Below are positions 48,224 to 57,946 of a stretch of DNA of 64,000 nt, in pieces. The notes beneath the pieces were generated by a model. It did no database searches, was not told the origin of the DNA, and saw only the letters and a program-made list of their open reading frames with translations. The stretch's first letter is position 1, and each line of letters begins with the position of its first letter. The translations under genes were made by a program, and so were the position numbers. This DNA comes from Halovulum sp039190275 (GTDB lineage Bacteria; Pseudomonadota; Alphaproteobacteria; Rhodobacterales; Rhodobacteraceae), in NCBI GenBank assembly GCA_039190275.1, contig JBCCYF010000004.1, positions 1-64,000 on the forward strand, in the 5' to 3' direction.

Positions 48224-50881
48224 ATGGCAGACATCACGCAGGCACTCACGGCGGCAAAGGCGCGGTTGGAACGCCAGATCACCCGTACCCGCTGGTCGAT
48301 GATAATTGAATGCCTGGCACAGGCCTTTTGGCCGACATTGTCGGCGATCCTTCTGGGTGGTGCGCTCTGGGGCTTTGGCGTGCTTGGTGTTTTCCCGCCA
48401 CAGGCGTCATTGGCGTTTCTTGGGTTGTTTGCCGTGGCAGTGATCGGGGCGCTTATGTGGGGCGCGCGAACGCTTGTCTGGCCCGGTCGCGATGATGCGG
48501 TGGCGCGTTTGGATAGTGCTCTGCCGGGCAGACCGATTGAGGCCCTGGGTGACCAGATCGCCATCGGACAGAACGATCCCGGCGCCCGGGCGCTGTGGGC
48601 GCGGCACCTTGAGCGGATGGCGGAGCGGGCAGCGGCGGCGCGCGCGGCGCGGCCAAATCTTCAACTTGCGCCACGTGACCCCTGGGGATTGCGCCTTATG
48701 GCGCTTGTTGCTGCGCTCGCGGCAATAGTTTTTGCCGGGCGTCCCGAGCCGATAGACCTTGCTCTGACCGGCACCCCGTCGGGGCCGCAAATCGCCTCCG
48801 GTCCCAGCTTCGAAGCCTGGGCAAACCCGCCCGCCTACACCGGGCGCCCCACGCTTTATCTGACACAGGACGTCGATCCCGAGCTGGATCTGCCGGTCGG
48901 GACCGAAGTTACGATCCGGGTCTACGGCAGCAATGCGGATCATTCCGTTGATGAAACCGTATCCGGTTCGGAAACGCAGCTGGAGAACGTGGCCGAGGGG
49001 ATCGGCAGCGCCAGTTTCCGTGTCGAACAAGACGGCAGTTTTGCCCTTGCGCGTGGCGCCGAGCAACTGGCCCAATGGTCCGTAACAGTGATCCCCGATG
49101 CCTTGCCCAACATAGCGCTCGAGGGCGATGTCGAACGCTCGACATCCGGCGCTATGGAGCTGAGCTTTCGCGCAACCGATGATTATGGGGTGGTTCGCGC
49201 CGAGGCGACGATCGAGCTGGATCTGGAGGCGGTCGACCGCAGCTTTGGGCTGGAGTCCGCGCCGGATCCGCGCGAGGCCATTGTTCTGGACCTGCCCATG
49301 CCCCTGTCCGGACAGCTTGAAGATGTGAGCGAAACTCTGGTCGAGGACCTGTCCAAACATCCCTGGGCGGGCCTGCCTGTCACAATCTCACTGCTGGTCG
49401 AGGATGCCGCGGCGCAGTTTGGTCGTTTCTCGCAAGGGGACGTCACCCTTCCCGGACGTCGGTTCTTTGACCCATTGGCGCGTGCGCTGGTCGAACAGCG
49501 GCGCGACCTCCTGTGGAACATCGAAAACAGTGATCGCGTGGATCAGATGCTGCGGACCATCACCCATGCCCCGGAAGACATATTCACCAACCAGACCGCA
49601 TACCTCATGACCCGGATGGCACTGCGCCGACTGGGCTATGCACGTGAAGGCGGTCTGACCCAAGAAGAGCAGGAGGATATCGCCGAGTTGCTGTGGCAGG
49701 CTGCTCTGGTCGTCGAAGACGGTAGCCTATCGGATGCGCGCGAACGCCTGCGCCGCGCCCAGGATCGCCTGTCGGATGCGATCGAAAATGGGGCAACCGA
49801 AGAGGAAATCGCCGAGCTGATGCAAGAGTTGCGCGAGGCCATGCAGGACTACATGCAACAACTCGCGCAGGAGGCTTTGGACAACCCCGACCAGCTGGCG
49901 CAGCAACCCCAGGGACAGCAGCAGGAACTGTCCCAGGACCAGTTGCAACAGATGTTGGATGAGATCCAGCGCCTTGCCGAAAATGGTCAGCAGGAAGAGG
50001 CGCAAGCACTGCTGGAGCAGCTGCGGGAAATGCTGGAGAATCTGCAAATGCAGGCCCAGCAGGGGGGACAAGGGCAACAGGGCGAAGGCCAGCAAATGAT
50101 GCAGGAGTTGCAAGACACACTGCGCCAGCAACAGAACCTTGCGGACGAGAGTTTTCAGCAGCTGCAGCGGGACTTCAATCAGGGTCGGCAGCAGCCCGGA
50201 CAGCAAGGTCAGCAGGGACAGCCTGGTCAACAGCCGGGACAGGGACAGCAGCCCGGTCAGGGGCAGCAGTTCGGGCAGGGACAGCAACCGGGACAGCAGG
50301 GACAACAAGGGCCCGGCGGGCAACGCCCGGGCAACCAGCTTGGCCAACCAGGCCAGAACCAGAATGGCCAGGGATTTCCCAGCGCGCGCGAACTTGCGCA
50401 GCGGCAGGAGTCTTTGCGGCAGATGTTGGATGATCTGCGGGGGCGGCTTCCAGGTCCGGGAACCGAGGGTGGCGCGGATGCCCGCCGACAGTTGGAGCGC
50501 GCCGAGCGTGAGATGGGCGATGCGCGCGACAATCTGGATAGCGGTAACCTAAACGGCGCGCTTGACGATCAGGCAGATGCGATGGAAGCGCTGCGCGAGG
50601 GGATCCGGGGCCTCGGCGAAGAGTTGCAGCAACAAGCGCAACAGAACCAGGGTGACGCGGGAAGCCAGGAGGGCGACGGTCTGGCCCGCGACAATCGCGA
50701 TCCGCTGGGACGCCCTGCAGGAACACGCGGGAACATACGGTCGAACGAGAACCTTCTACCGGGCGAGGATGCCATGCGTCGTGCCCAGGAACTGTTTGAC
50801 GAGATCCGTCGACGCACCGGCGAGCAGAACCGTTCGGAGGATGAACTGGACTACCTCCGACGGTTGCTGGATCGGTTCTGA
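48224..50881 (+). CDS. TIGR02302/DUF4175 family large membrane protein
   Basis: This 885-aa protein matches TIGR02302, a family found almost only in alphaproteobacteria and often next to lysA. Hydrophobic spans lie at about 27-75 and 150-165. A large periplasmic-type domain follows (WANPPAYTGRPTLYLTQDVD near 200). A long acidic helical region comes after, then a Gln/Gly/Pro low-complexity stretch (about 655-705) and a helical C-terminus ending DELDYLRRLLDRF. Function unknown. GGAGG precedes the ATG. Confidence 0.88.
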   Translation: MADITQALTAAKARLERQITRTRWSMIIECLAQAFWPTLSAILLGGALWGFGVLGVFPPQASLAFLGLFAVAVIGALMWGARTLVWPGRDDAVARLDSALPGRPIEALGDQIAIGQNDPGARALWARHLERMAERAAAARAARPNLQLAPRDPWGLRLMALVAALAAIVFAGRPEPIDLALTGTPSGPQIASGPSFEAWANPPAYTGRPTLYLTQDVDPELDLPVGTEVTIRVYGSNADHSVDETVSGSETQLENVAEGIGSASFRVEQDGSFALARGAEQLAQWSVTVIPDALPNIALEGDVERSTSGAMELSFRATDDYGVVRAEATIELDLEAVDRSFGLESAPDPREAIVLDLPMPLSGQLEDVSETLVEDLSKHPWAGLPVTISLLVEDAAAQFGRFSQGDVTLPGRRFFDPLARALVEQRRDLLWNIENSDRVDQMLRTITHAPEDIFTNQTAYLMTRMALRRLGYAREGGLTQEEQEDIAELLWQAALVVEDGSLSDARERLRRAQDRLSDAIENGATEEEIAELMQELREAMQDYMQQLAQEALDNPDQLAQQPQGQQQELSQDQLQQMLDEIQRLAENGQQEEAQALLEQLREMLENLQMQAQQGGQGQQGEGQQMMQELQDTLRQQQNLADESFQQLQRDFNQGRQQPGQQGQQGQPGQQPGQGQQPGQGQQFGQGQQPGQQGQQGPGGQRPGNQLGQPGQNQNGQGFPSARELAQRQESLRQMLDDLRGRLPGPGTEGGADARRQLERAEREMGDARDNLDSGNLNGALDDQADAMEALREGIRGLGEELQQQAQQNQGDAGSQEGDGLARDNRDPLGRPAGTRGNIRSNENLLPGEDAMRRAQELFDEIRRRTGEQNRSEDELDYLRRLLDRF
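50188..50336 (+). repeat. Gln-Gly-Pro tandem repeat within the TIGR02302 gene
   Basis: Imperfect repeats of 6-9 bases encode units such as GQQPGQ, GQQGQ and GQGQQ about a dozen times. The DNA (CAG/GGA/CAA-rich) is prone to slippage, so repeat number may vary between strains. The frame stays open. Confidence 0.8.
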
Positions 50882-51088
50882 GGCGGGGCGCCCTTCCGCT
50901 GGAGTTGTTCCACTAGCCCATTGTGGCCAGTGACGCTGTGCGCCGTCATATCCACAAAGCCCGGTATGAAACCAAAATTCCAATGCGGTTTCGGATATCT
51001 GTCGACTTGCTGACACCCAAGTGGTGATCCGAAAGCGACCAGATAGCCGCGGATCAATGCTTAGCGGCAACGATGGTGGTATCAGCCC

Positions 51089-51988
51089 CTACTCAGCCGC
51101 TGGAGCATCTTCGCCGCTTGTGAACCCTTCGATGGTTTCGCTTGCTTGTGCGATCAGACCCTCAGCGACCGGCTGATACTGAACATACAGCTCCTCCACC
51201 TGCAGTCGGCCCGTGGCCACATAGTCAGACATCTGTGCCAGATACGGTGCAGCAGCGGGATAAGCCGTCTCAATGTCAGCGCGCATCACATAGGCCGCGC
51301 TTACCAGACCGATAAGCACAACGGCGATTACAAAGCCGGGCATCATGCTGCCCCGCCGCTCGCGTACTTCCGGGTCAGACTGTCGGCGGGTTCGTTTGGC
51401 GGCTTTGCGCGCCGCGCGGCCAGAGGGTTTTTCGACTTTTTCCAACTCCCGCAAAGCAGCGGCCAGTCCGGTTGCCGGCGCAGTATCCTCGGCCGTGGTG
51501 TCGTCCATGTTGAAGCCCCAACGGCTGGACTTCTTTTCTTCCGTCGTCGCGTCGTCAATGTCTATCCCGGCGCTTTCAGCGGCCCGGGTCAGGTTACGCC
51601 GTTGCGACTGAACCGCCTCACCCTTTTCGAAGTCGCCACCCTCTTCGGCAATCTGAGAGCGCAGGGCCGCCAGGATATCCTCCTCGCTTTCACCGTCTTC
51701 CGGCTCAAAGAAATCCGTGGCGGGGCGCTTACCATCGCGGGCGTCCAGTTCTCCACGCACCGCCTGCGACAGGGCGGCACGCTCGTCCCTGTCAAGGCGC
51801 TCGGACGGGCGCGGCGGCGGTATGCCAGCCGCAGCAGCCGGGTCTAATCTGAGAGGCGGTTCGTCGCTCTGGGGATATTGAATCCAGGATTCCTCGCAGT
51901 TCGAGCACTGGACCTCACGCCCCTCAGGCGGAAACAGCGATCCGTCGACTTCGTATTGGGATGCACAATTCGGACAGATCAACCGCAT
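51089..51988 (-). CDS. Zinc-ribbon (MJ0042-type) membrane protein
   Basis: This 299-aa protein opens with a zinc ribbon: CPNC at about 4-7 and CSNC at about 27-30, in the MJ0042/zinc_ribbon_5 layout. A long acidic, disordered middle follows. A single transmembrane helix (MMPGFVIAVVLIGLVSAAYV, about 217-236) precedes a short helical C-terminus. Start ATG 51988 follows GGAGGG. It is divergent from ftsE, a conserved neighbour in Rhodobacteraceae. Function unknown. Confidence 0.83.
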   Translation of the reverse strand: MRLICPNCASQYEVDGSLFPPEGREVQCSNCEESWIQYPQSDEPPLRLDPAAAAGIPPPRPSERLDRDERAALSQAVRGELDARDGKRPATDFFEPEDGESEEDILAALRSQIAEEGGDFEKGEAVQSQRRNLTRAAESAGIDIDDATTEEKKSSRWGFNMDDTTAEDTAPATGLAAALRELEKVEKPSGRAARKAAKRTRRQSDPEVRERRGSMMPGFVIAVVLIGLVSAAYVMRADIETAYPAAAPYLAQMSDYVATGRLQVEELYVQYQPVAEGLIAQASETIEGFTSGEDAPAAE

Positions 51989-52133
51989 GGGACCCTCCAC
52001 TTTCCAAAAACCGGGGCACATATGTTGGGGGGACTTTAACCTGCCTACACAATGTTGCAAGGCGATGTTCACGACTTGCTCCGCGGCCGTGGCTCTGCGA
52101 CTGTTCGTTTGGGGCCAGAAACGGCAGGATACG

Positions 52134-52811
52134 GTGCTGGAATTCGAGGATGTAAGCTATGGATACGTCGGTCGGACGGTACTTGACCGCGTTACCTTGG
52201 CACTTGAACCGGGCGGGTTCTATGTTCTGACTGGTCCCTCGGGCGCCGGAAAAACCACTTTTCTGCGGTTATGTACGCTTGAGGCGCTTCCACAGTCGGG
52301 CCGCATGTCGGTTTTTGGCGAGGACCCTGCGTCACTGGACCGGAACGCCACAGCGGCATTGCGTCGACGCATGGGCACGGTCCACCAGGATTGCCAATTC
52401 CTCGACCATCTCAGTGTCCGCCGCAACATTGCGTTTCCACTGGAAATTGCGGGCCGCCACCGGCCACAACATGCCAGCGATGTCGACGATGTGCTGGGAT
52501 GGGTGGATCTGGAGGACCGCGCCGATGCGCTACCGCCGCAACTGTCCGGTGGCGAGCGGCAGAGGGCTGCCCTGGCTCGTGCTGTCATGCTGTCGCCCGA
52601 GGTTCTGATCGCGGATGAACCCACCGGCAATATCGATAGGGATATGGCCCATCGCATTATCCGCTTATTGGCGGAACTGAACCGCCTCGGTCGGTCTGTC
52701 CTGATCGCGACGCATGACATGGACCTGATCCGCGCTGCCAAGTCCGAGGTTCCCGCACGGATACTGCGCCTGTCCGCAGGTGTGATACATCAGGCGGAGG
52801 TTGACGCGTGA
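52134..52811 (+). CDS. ftsE: Cell division ATP-binding protein FtsE
   Basis: FtsE is the ATPase of the FtsEX complex, which couples Z-ring constriction to peptidoglycan hydrolase activation. The 225-aa protein has Walker A GPSGAGKTT, signature LSGGERQRAALARAV, Walker B VLIADEPTGNID, and H-loop ATHDMDLI. The start is GTG 52134, giving LEFEDVSYGYVGR; no ATG is better placed. It overlaps ftsX by 4 nt. Confidence 0.93.
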   Translation: MLEFEDVSYGYVGRTVLDRVTLALEPGGFYVLTGPSGAGKTTFLRLCTLEALPQSGRMSVFGEDPASLDRNATAALRRRMGTVHQDCQFLDHLSVRRNIAFPLEIAGRHRPQHASDVDDVLGWVDLEDRADALPPQLSGGERQRAALARAVMLSPEVLIADEPTGNIDRDMAHRIIRLLAELNRLGRSVLIATHDMDLIRAAKSEVPARILRLSAGVIHQAEVDA

Positions 52812-53683
52812 TTGGCCGCCTGCTTATCGGCGATCCAACGGCGGATGCGGCCGTACCTCCAAGTGGCGTGACGGGCCATCTGACAATACTTGCCTCGGCC
52901 GCCATGGCGCTGCTGGCGGTTTTTGCGGTCATGCTGGCGTTGTCCGCGGGTCGGGTGGCTGACCGCTGGTCAGTGGCCGTGCAGGGGCGGGCAACGTTGG
53001 AACTGCCCGATCAGGACCCCGAGGTTGTGCTGCGTGCCCAGGTATTGCTTGCCCAAACACCCGGTATTCTTGAGGTGGCCTTGCAGGATCCGGCAGACAC
53101 CCGCAATCAGCTCGCTGGTTGGGTGAATGACCCTGCGTCACTGGACGGGCTGGCTCTACCGGTATTGATTGATATCGTCGAGGAAGCGGACTTCGAACCC
53201 GCTGGATTGGTCGGCCGTCTGGAGGGCGAACTTCCTGGCGCGATCTATCACCGGCACCAGATCTGGCAGACCCGCGTGACCGATGCGGTACATCGGATCC
53301 GTTGGCTGGCGCTTGGCGTGCTTGGGCTTACCTTTGCGGTCACAACAATCGTGGTGACCCTCGCGGCGCGCGCATCTTTGGCGATGAACCGTCCGGTGGT
53401 CGGTACTCTGCGCCAGATGGGTGCCGCGGACAGTTTTGTCGCTCGTGCGTTTGTGCGGCGCTTCACACGTCGTGGGCTGTTGGGCTCGGCACTGGGGACA
53501 TGCGTCGGGCTGGGGCTGATCGCGCTGCTGCCGCTTGGCCTTGACGATCAGGTATTTGGCAGTCTGCGGCCGGGCAGCATTGCGGGATGGCTGGCTGCTC
53601 TTGCCATTCCGCCCCTTACCGGTTTAACCGCCTTCATTGCGACGCGCCGGGCGGCATTTCGCGTCTTGCGGCGTCACCTATGA
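52808..53683 (+). CDS. ftsX: Cell division protein FtsX
   Basis: FtsX is the membrane partner of FtsE. The 291-aa protein has the type VII ABC layout: a first span (LTILASAAMALLAVFAVMLA, about 20-40), a periplasmic domain, then three C-terminal spans (about 168-285, including LALGVLGLTFAVTTIVVTLA and the conserved GTLRQMGAADSFVAR loop). GTG start within the ftsE stop (GTGA). Confidence 0.92.
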   Translation: MIGRLLIGDPTADAAVPPSGVTGHLTILASAAMALLAVFAVMLALSAGRVADRWSVAVQGRATLELPDQDPEVVLRAQVLLAQTPGILEVALQDPADTRNQLAGWVNDPASLDGLALPVLIDIVEEADFEPAGLVGRLEGELPGAIYHRHQIWQTRVTDAVHRIRWLALGVLGLTFAVTTIVVTLAARASLAMNRPVVGTLRQMGAADSFVARAFVRRFTRRGLLGSALGTCVGLGLIALLPLGLDDQVFGSLRPGSIAGWLAALAIPPLTGLTAFIATRRAAFRVLRRHL

Positions 53684-53696
53684 AAGACCACCGTTC

Positions 53697-54434
53697 ATGC
53701 TTCTGATCCGTTCCGTGCTGTTTGATGTACTACTATATTCGTTGATGCTGGTGATGGGCATCGTCTGCAGCCCGCTCGCGCTGATCTCCCGCGAATGGAC
53801 CGTTCGGGTGATGCAGTGGTATTGCCACATCTCACTTTGGATGCTGCGGGTCATTTGTGGGTTGCGGGTGGAGGTGCGTGGAAATGTGCCTCGGGGCGAA
53901 GTGGTGGTTGCATCCAAGCATCAGTCGTTTCTGGACATCATCATTCACACCAGCACCTTACCGCGCCCACGGTTCATCATGAAAGAGGAACTCAAATGGG
54001 TGCCGATCTTTGGTGTCTATGCGCTGCGTATGGGCTCAACGCCGGTGGCGCGGGGGCGCAAAGGCGCTGCAGTGCGCGAAATGGTCAACGCGGCTGAGAA
54101 AAGCGGCGCCGGTGGGGGGCAACTGGTGATTTATCCGCAAGGGACGCGGTTGGCCCCGGGCGTATCCGCACCGTATAAGGTCGGCGCTGGCGTCTTGTAT
54201 CAGCGCATGGGGGTCGCCTGTGTGCCTGCGGCGACGAATGCGGGCGTTTTTTGGGGACGCAAGAGCGTGCTGCGGCGGCCCGGGCTGGCGGTTGTCGAGT
54301 ATCTGGAACCTATCGCGCCGGGGCTGGATCTGCAGGCCTTCCTGGGCCGGGTCGAAGCGGAGGTTGAAGCAGCGTCCGACCGTCTTTTGGAAGAGGCAAC
54401 GGGAGCAGCAGACACGTTATCCGCAGCCTCTTGA
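53697..54434 (+). CDS. 1-acyl-sn-glycerol-3-phosphate acyltransferase (PlsC-like)
   Basis: This 245-aa membrane-associated acyltransferase would convert lysophosphatidate to phosphatidate. The catalytic HX4D motif is in ASKHQSFLDIII (about 78-83), the FPEGTR-type motif is YPQGTR (Gln replaces Glu), and KEELKWVPIFG is conserved. An N-terminal hydrophobic span covers about 7-27. It starts 13 nt after ftsX and likely belongs to the same operon. Confidence 0.9.
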   Translation: MLLIRSVLFDVLLYSLMLVMGIVCSPLALISREWTVRVMQWYCHISLWMLRVICGLRVEVRGNVPRGEVVVASKHQSFLDIIIHTSTLPRPRFIMKEELKWVPIFGVYALRMGSTPVARGRKGAAVREMVNAAEKSGAGGGQLVIYPQGTRLAPGVSAPYKVGAGVLYQRMGVACVPAATNAGVFWGRKSVLRRPGLAVVEYLEPIAPGLDLQAFLGRVEAEVEAASDRLLEEATGAADTLSAAS

Positions 54435-54531
54435 TCTAGCGCAGGGCGGGCGGCGTCTTTCCATCACACTATGTGGGCCGATGGGGGCGAATGTCCGACC
54501 CTTGGTACGTACAGTCGAAAGGAGGATGCAT

Positions 54532-54840
54532 ATGCGCCGATACGCCGGTCTCTTGGTTCTTTCCCTGACCGCAGTGCCCACGTTTTCAAACGCGAGCGAG
54601 ATCGCCGAGGGGCAAAGGCTTGCCAAGGCGTGGTGCGTGTCCTGTCATGTGGTCGCGCCCGGATCTGTCGGCGCTGATGCCGGACCCAGTTTTGCTTCGG
54701 TCGCTGATCGGCCTGGGCTGAGCGCGGGCGCGTTGCGGGCCTGGTTGACCGATCCGCACCCTATCATGCCAAGGTTTGATCTGTCCGAGCGGCAGATCCA
54801 GTCGCTCGTTGCTTATATCGAAAGCTTGGGCAGCAACTGA
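54532..54840 (+). CDS. Small periplasmic class I cytochrome c
   Basis: This 102-aa monohaem cytochrome has a signal peptide (RRYAGLLVLSLTAVPTFSNA), the haem site WCVSCH and a distal Met in PHPIMPRFDLS, which would be the sixth ligand. A typical final helix SLVAYIESLG follows. ATG 54532 lies 6 nt after AAAGGAGG; the ATG at 54526 abuts it. It would shuttle electrons in the periplasm; no oxidoreductase partner is adjacent. Confidence 0.9.
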   Translation: MRRYAGLLVLSLTAVPTFSNASEIAEGQRLAKAWCVSCHVVAPGSVGADAGPSFASVADRPGLSAGALRAWLTDPHPIMPRFDLSERQIQSLVAYIESLGSN

Positions 54841-54885
54841 CCCGCGCGTAAGATCCGACAGATCGGTCGCATAGATGGACTTTGG

Positions 54886-55536
54886 CTATACAACATCCTC
54901 GGGGCACAGGGTTCCTTCCTGCGAGTCGGGATAGCCTGCCAAACCGCCATCAATGGGAATAATCCGAACAAAGCGGGGGCGCGACACGATGCTGACGTTC
55001 AGGTCCGTGGGTGCGAAGCCCGCCCAGGAGACAATTGGCTCCCAATAGGAATACACATCTGCCAGGATGACCGAATCATTGTCCGACATGGTCGGCATCA
55101 GGTTAAGGGGTATATCCGCATCCGACATTGGCAACAGCCGCGGATCAATGTCGTCATCCTCATCCGCGATCGCCTCAAGATAGGTGTCATCGCCAAGGTA
55201 TGACCATAGCACCCTATGGCTTGTCCCGTTGAAGCAGATGCTGCTAAGCCGCAACCAGCCGTCGGCCGTGCGGCGCTGTGGAAGCATCAACTTGTGCGCA
55301 TCAAAAATCTCGACCAATTGCGCTTCGGTCGGGTTTTCGTAGCGGCTTGTGATGTCCGAGACGGTGTAGGCGATTTTCGACATCTGACTTTTCGCGCGGA
55401 ACGCGTCAAACCAGACGAAACTGGCGCCGAGCCAAAGGGCGAGCATCGGAAACACCAGCACGAACTCGACCGAAACGGCCGCGTCCTCGTTGTGGCGCCA
55501 GGCGTGCAGCCGGGCTTTGAGCTTTCGGAACATCAT
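54886..55536 (-). CDS. TadE-like pilus-associated protein
   Basis: This 216-aa protein has a TadE-type N-terminus: a basic stretch, NEDAAVSVEFVLVFPMLALW and a single hydrophobic helix (about 17-45). A soluble acidic domain follows, containing SDNDSVILADVYSYWEPIVS. TadE/TadF pseudopilins are minor components of Tad (Flp) pili. It is the last gene of a three-gene minus-strand operon and starts 3 nt after the preceding stop. Confidence 0.8.
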   Translation of the reverse strand: MMFRKLKARLHAWRHNEDAAVSVEFVLVFPMLALWLGASFVWFDAFRAKSQMSKIAYTVSDITSRYENPTEAQLVEIFDAHKLMLPQRRTADGWLRLSSICFNGTSHRVLWSYLGDDTYLEAIADEDDDIDPRLLPMSDADIPLNLMPTMSDNDSVILADVYSYWEPIVSWAGFAPTDLNVSIVSRPRFVRIIPIDGGLAGYPDSQEGTLCPEDVV

Positions 55537-55539
55537 GGC

Positions 55540-56070
55540 TTAAATCGGCTCGTTCATGAAGGCGGAGTAGGATATCATCTGATGCGCGCCCGTCGCCGTA
55601 TCCTTGGGCAGCAGGAGGCCGAACTCCAGGCCCGGAAGCATCGGATCAACGTTGGAGCAGGCCCGAATGAACATAATCTCCGAACGCAGGTTCTTGCTCG
55701 GGTCCACATTCAGAACCGGGTTTGGCGTCTCCTCGTTCCGAGGAAAGCAGTTCGCCTGCGGGTTGAATTCACCCAAAGGCACAAGTTCGACGACCAGGGT
55801 TGTTTCACAGGCCGGCAGTATCTTTGAGTGCAAGCAGATGCTGTTGCGGATCTTGTCATGCGAAACGGGGTCCATCAGACCAAGACGAACCTCGCGGACA
55901 GTGATGTCCAGCCCGCGATCGAGCATCATGTAGCGTGTCATGAGCCAGCCCGACTCTATCACCCCAAACACAAGGGCGATCACCGCCGGAAAGATAATCA
56001 CGAACTCGACGGTGCTTGAACCGTCCTCTTGACGCCGGAACGCTTTCAGGCGTTGAAGAAACCTGGTCAT
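55540..56070 (-). CDS. TadE family pseudopilin-like protein
   Basis: This 176-aa protein has the TadE signature QEDGSSTVEFVIIFPAVIAL followed by VFGVIESGWLMTRYMMLDRG, that is, an acidic Glu in the helix start and E-S-G at its end. Its C-terminal domain has four Cys that may pair in the periplasm. Its start overlaps the TadG-like stop by 4 nt. Confidence 0.87.
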   Translation of the reverse strand: MTRFLQRLKAFRRQEDGSSTVEFVIIFPAVIALVFGVIESGWLMTRYMMLDRGLDITVREVRLGLMDPVSHDKIRNSICLHSKILPACETTLVVELVPLGEFNPQANCFPRNEETPNPVLNVDPSKNLRSEIMFIRACSNVDPMLPGLEFGLLLPKDTATGAHQMISYSAFMNEPI

Positions 56071-57698
56071 GAGCTGCTGCTCGTGAGCTTGAGCTTCTCA
56101 ATGTCATCGGCGATGGCGTCAAAGGACTCCTGCAAATTCTCGGCCGTTGCATTAAAGAAGCGTGTCGATGTACCAGCACACTCCAGCAACGCGCGGTTTG
56201 CGTCACTACCGGCGAGGAACCCAATGCTATAGATTACAATGCTCTCGGCGCGGGCTGCTTTGCAGATTTCAAAAAGGCGGGCGTCCCCGCGGCGGATACT
56301 ATCGCCGCTGTCGTCGATCGTGTTGACGCCATTGAAGGTGAGAAATTCGCCCTCGGTATTGTTGCAGGCGATGTTGTTCACTGGATAGACTTCCGCGTCA
56401 CCTTCCGCGCTTTCAGTACAGCGGCTTCCAATATTGTTGCCGTCTTCATTGGCGCGGTTTGGACGATTGTCTTTCCAGTAGTTGTGGCTCCCGAGAGTGC
56501 CGACAGGTCCCAGATAGTCAGCATCGTCCATACGTGGAAGCCATGTGTTACGACCATCCGACATAACAACAACGACCTTGACAACGTCGGCCGGATTGTA
56601 GTCACGCGGCAGACCGGAAAACAAGTTCGGCACCACACCATCGGTAATCAGGCCGTCAATGACCGGGCGCATTCCCGGGTCCAGCATGGCCACACCCCAT
56701 TTCACGCCCATGTAAACCGAGGTGAGGTTTTCCTCACCCATGTTTGCGATGCGAAGATTGATTGCGGCCTCATCGTTGCTGACGGGCATAATGTTGTTTT
56801 CGGGTCCCGAGCAGCTGTTGACCGCGCGTGCTTCCGTATGTGCCTGAGTATTCATCCACTTGAAGTGCTGATACTGCTTGATCGCGTCGGTCGAGTTGAT
56901 CGCGCGCTGGGTATAGTCCGAATTCGCAAAATCGACGCAGTAACTCAGATCGTGCTTTCCGTCGGCGTTGGGTCCAACCATATTGGTAAACTTCGCTGCC
57001 ATTTCGGGCGACATCGAAACCTGGTGGGAATAGGGCACCAGGTTGAACGTCCGCCGCCGCTTGTCCGCAGTGGTATCGCCAGCCATCACATTGGTAACGA
57101 AGGCCTGTGCCTCGCGCTTCAGAATTGTGACGCGTGTCTCGGTTACTTCAGGCAGGTCGGCGCCATCATCATCCTTCGGCGTATAGGTCACGCTGTTGTC
57201 GGGGTTGAACATGGACCCCGAGATATCCAGCACCAGTGAAATCTCAATTTCATTGCGCGACTGTTTCGCGATGGATACCGCCGGCACGCGCATGGAATTA
57301 ATTCCCATGATCCTCAGGAAGTACGTCCGCATGTCATATGTGGCGGTCGCGGCAACGCGCTTTTCCGTCATGGTTTCGGTGTAGTCGACATCCACAACCG
57401 GGTTGGCACCAAATGCCCGCGACTTCATGTATTCTTCGACGAGCGCCTGATATTCGTCATCGAGTTCACCGTCATCGCTGACGTCCCCGATCTGATCCAC
57501 GTAGTTTTGGTTGAATGCGGCGGCCGCAAGAACGCCACGATCCAGCGCGTTCTGCAAATCGGCCCGTGCCGTCTCGTGCCGGATGAAGTCCACGGCCATT
57601 CCTGCGGCGAGGATCATGAACACGAACATGATAACAACGAAGGCAAGGACGCTTCCGCGCTCATCCTGCTCAAACTTCCGAAGTTTACTCAATAACAT
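56067..57698 (-). CDS. TadG-like protein with von Willebrand factor A domain
   Basis: This 543-aa protein starts with a TadE/TadG-like anchor, DERGSVLAFVVIMFVFMILA (about 12-33), then a putative Flp-pilus-assembly TadG domain. A VWA domain carries the metal-ion site DISGSM (about 158-163), VVVVMSDGRNTW and a C-terminal IYSIGFLAGSD strand. VWA-TadG proteins act at the cell surface with Tad pili. No TadA, CpaB/C or TadBC gene lies in the window, so the motor must be elsewhere. Confidence 0.87.
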   Translation of the reverse strand: MLLSKLRKFEQDERGSVLAFVVIMFVFMILAAGMAVDFIRHETARADLQNALDRGVLAAAAFNQNYVDQIGDVSDDGELDDEYQALVEEYMKSRAFGANPVVDVDYTETMTEKRVAATATYDMRTYFLRIMGINSMRVPAVSIAKQSRNEIEISLVLDISGSMFNPDNSVTYTPKDDDGADLPEVTETRVTILKREAQAFVTNVMAGDTTADKRRRTFNLVPYSHQVSMSPEMAAKFTNMVGPNADGKHDLSYCVDFANSDYTQRAINSTDAIKQYQHFKWMNTQAHTEARAVNSCSGPENNIMPVSNDEAAINLRIANMGEENLTSVYMGVKWGVAMLDPGMRPVIDGLITDGVVPNLFSGLPRDYNPADVVKVVVVMSDGRNTWLPRMDDADYLGPVGTLGSHNYWKDNRPNRANEDGNNIGSRCTESAEGDAEVYPVNNIACNNTEGEFLTFNGVNTIDDSGDSIRRGDARLFEICKAARAESIVIYSIGFLAGSDANRALLECAGTSTRFFNATAENLQESFDAIADDIEKLKLTSSSS

Positions 57699-57946
57699 CG
57701 CAACCCCCGTTCAAAGGTCAGAGGCCCCCACAAGGCCCTTTTGGTCCCACACTCATGCCGCAAAGTCAACGCGGCCTGATTACATTCAAAAGTCAAAATT
57801 ATTAAGGACTTACGAATAAACCAGACGATTCAACGTTATATACTGCACCCCATATGTGTACTGGTATTACGGCCACATTATGATTTTGGCAACAAAGCGC
57901 CAACTATGACCGGAATCATACGCGTTTCCGCCTTAGGAACAGTTAC

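Noticed and set aside
49605..50347. Leu-rich and Ala/Pro-rich open frames antisense to the TIGR02302 repeat
   Set aside because: They arise from the repetitive CAG/CAA codons read backwards (Leu codons). Not real membrane proteins.
54504..54513. GGTACGTACA, identical to part of the operator half-site at 19634, upstream of the cytochrome c gene
   Set aside because: It is a single half-site without the inverted partner, lies in the leader close to the Shine-Dalgarno, and has no functional link to the sugar cluster. A chance match is plausible.
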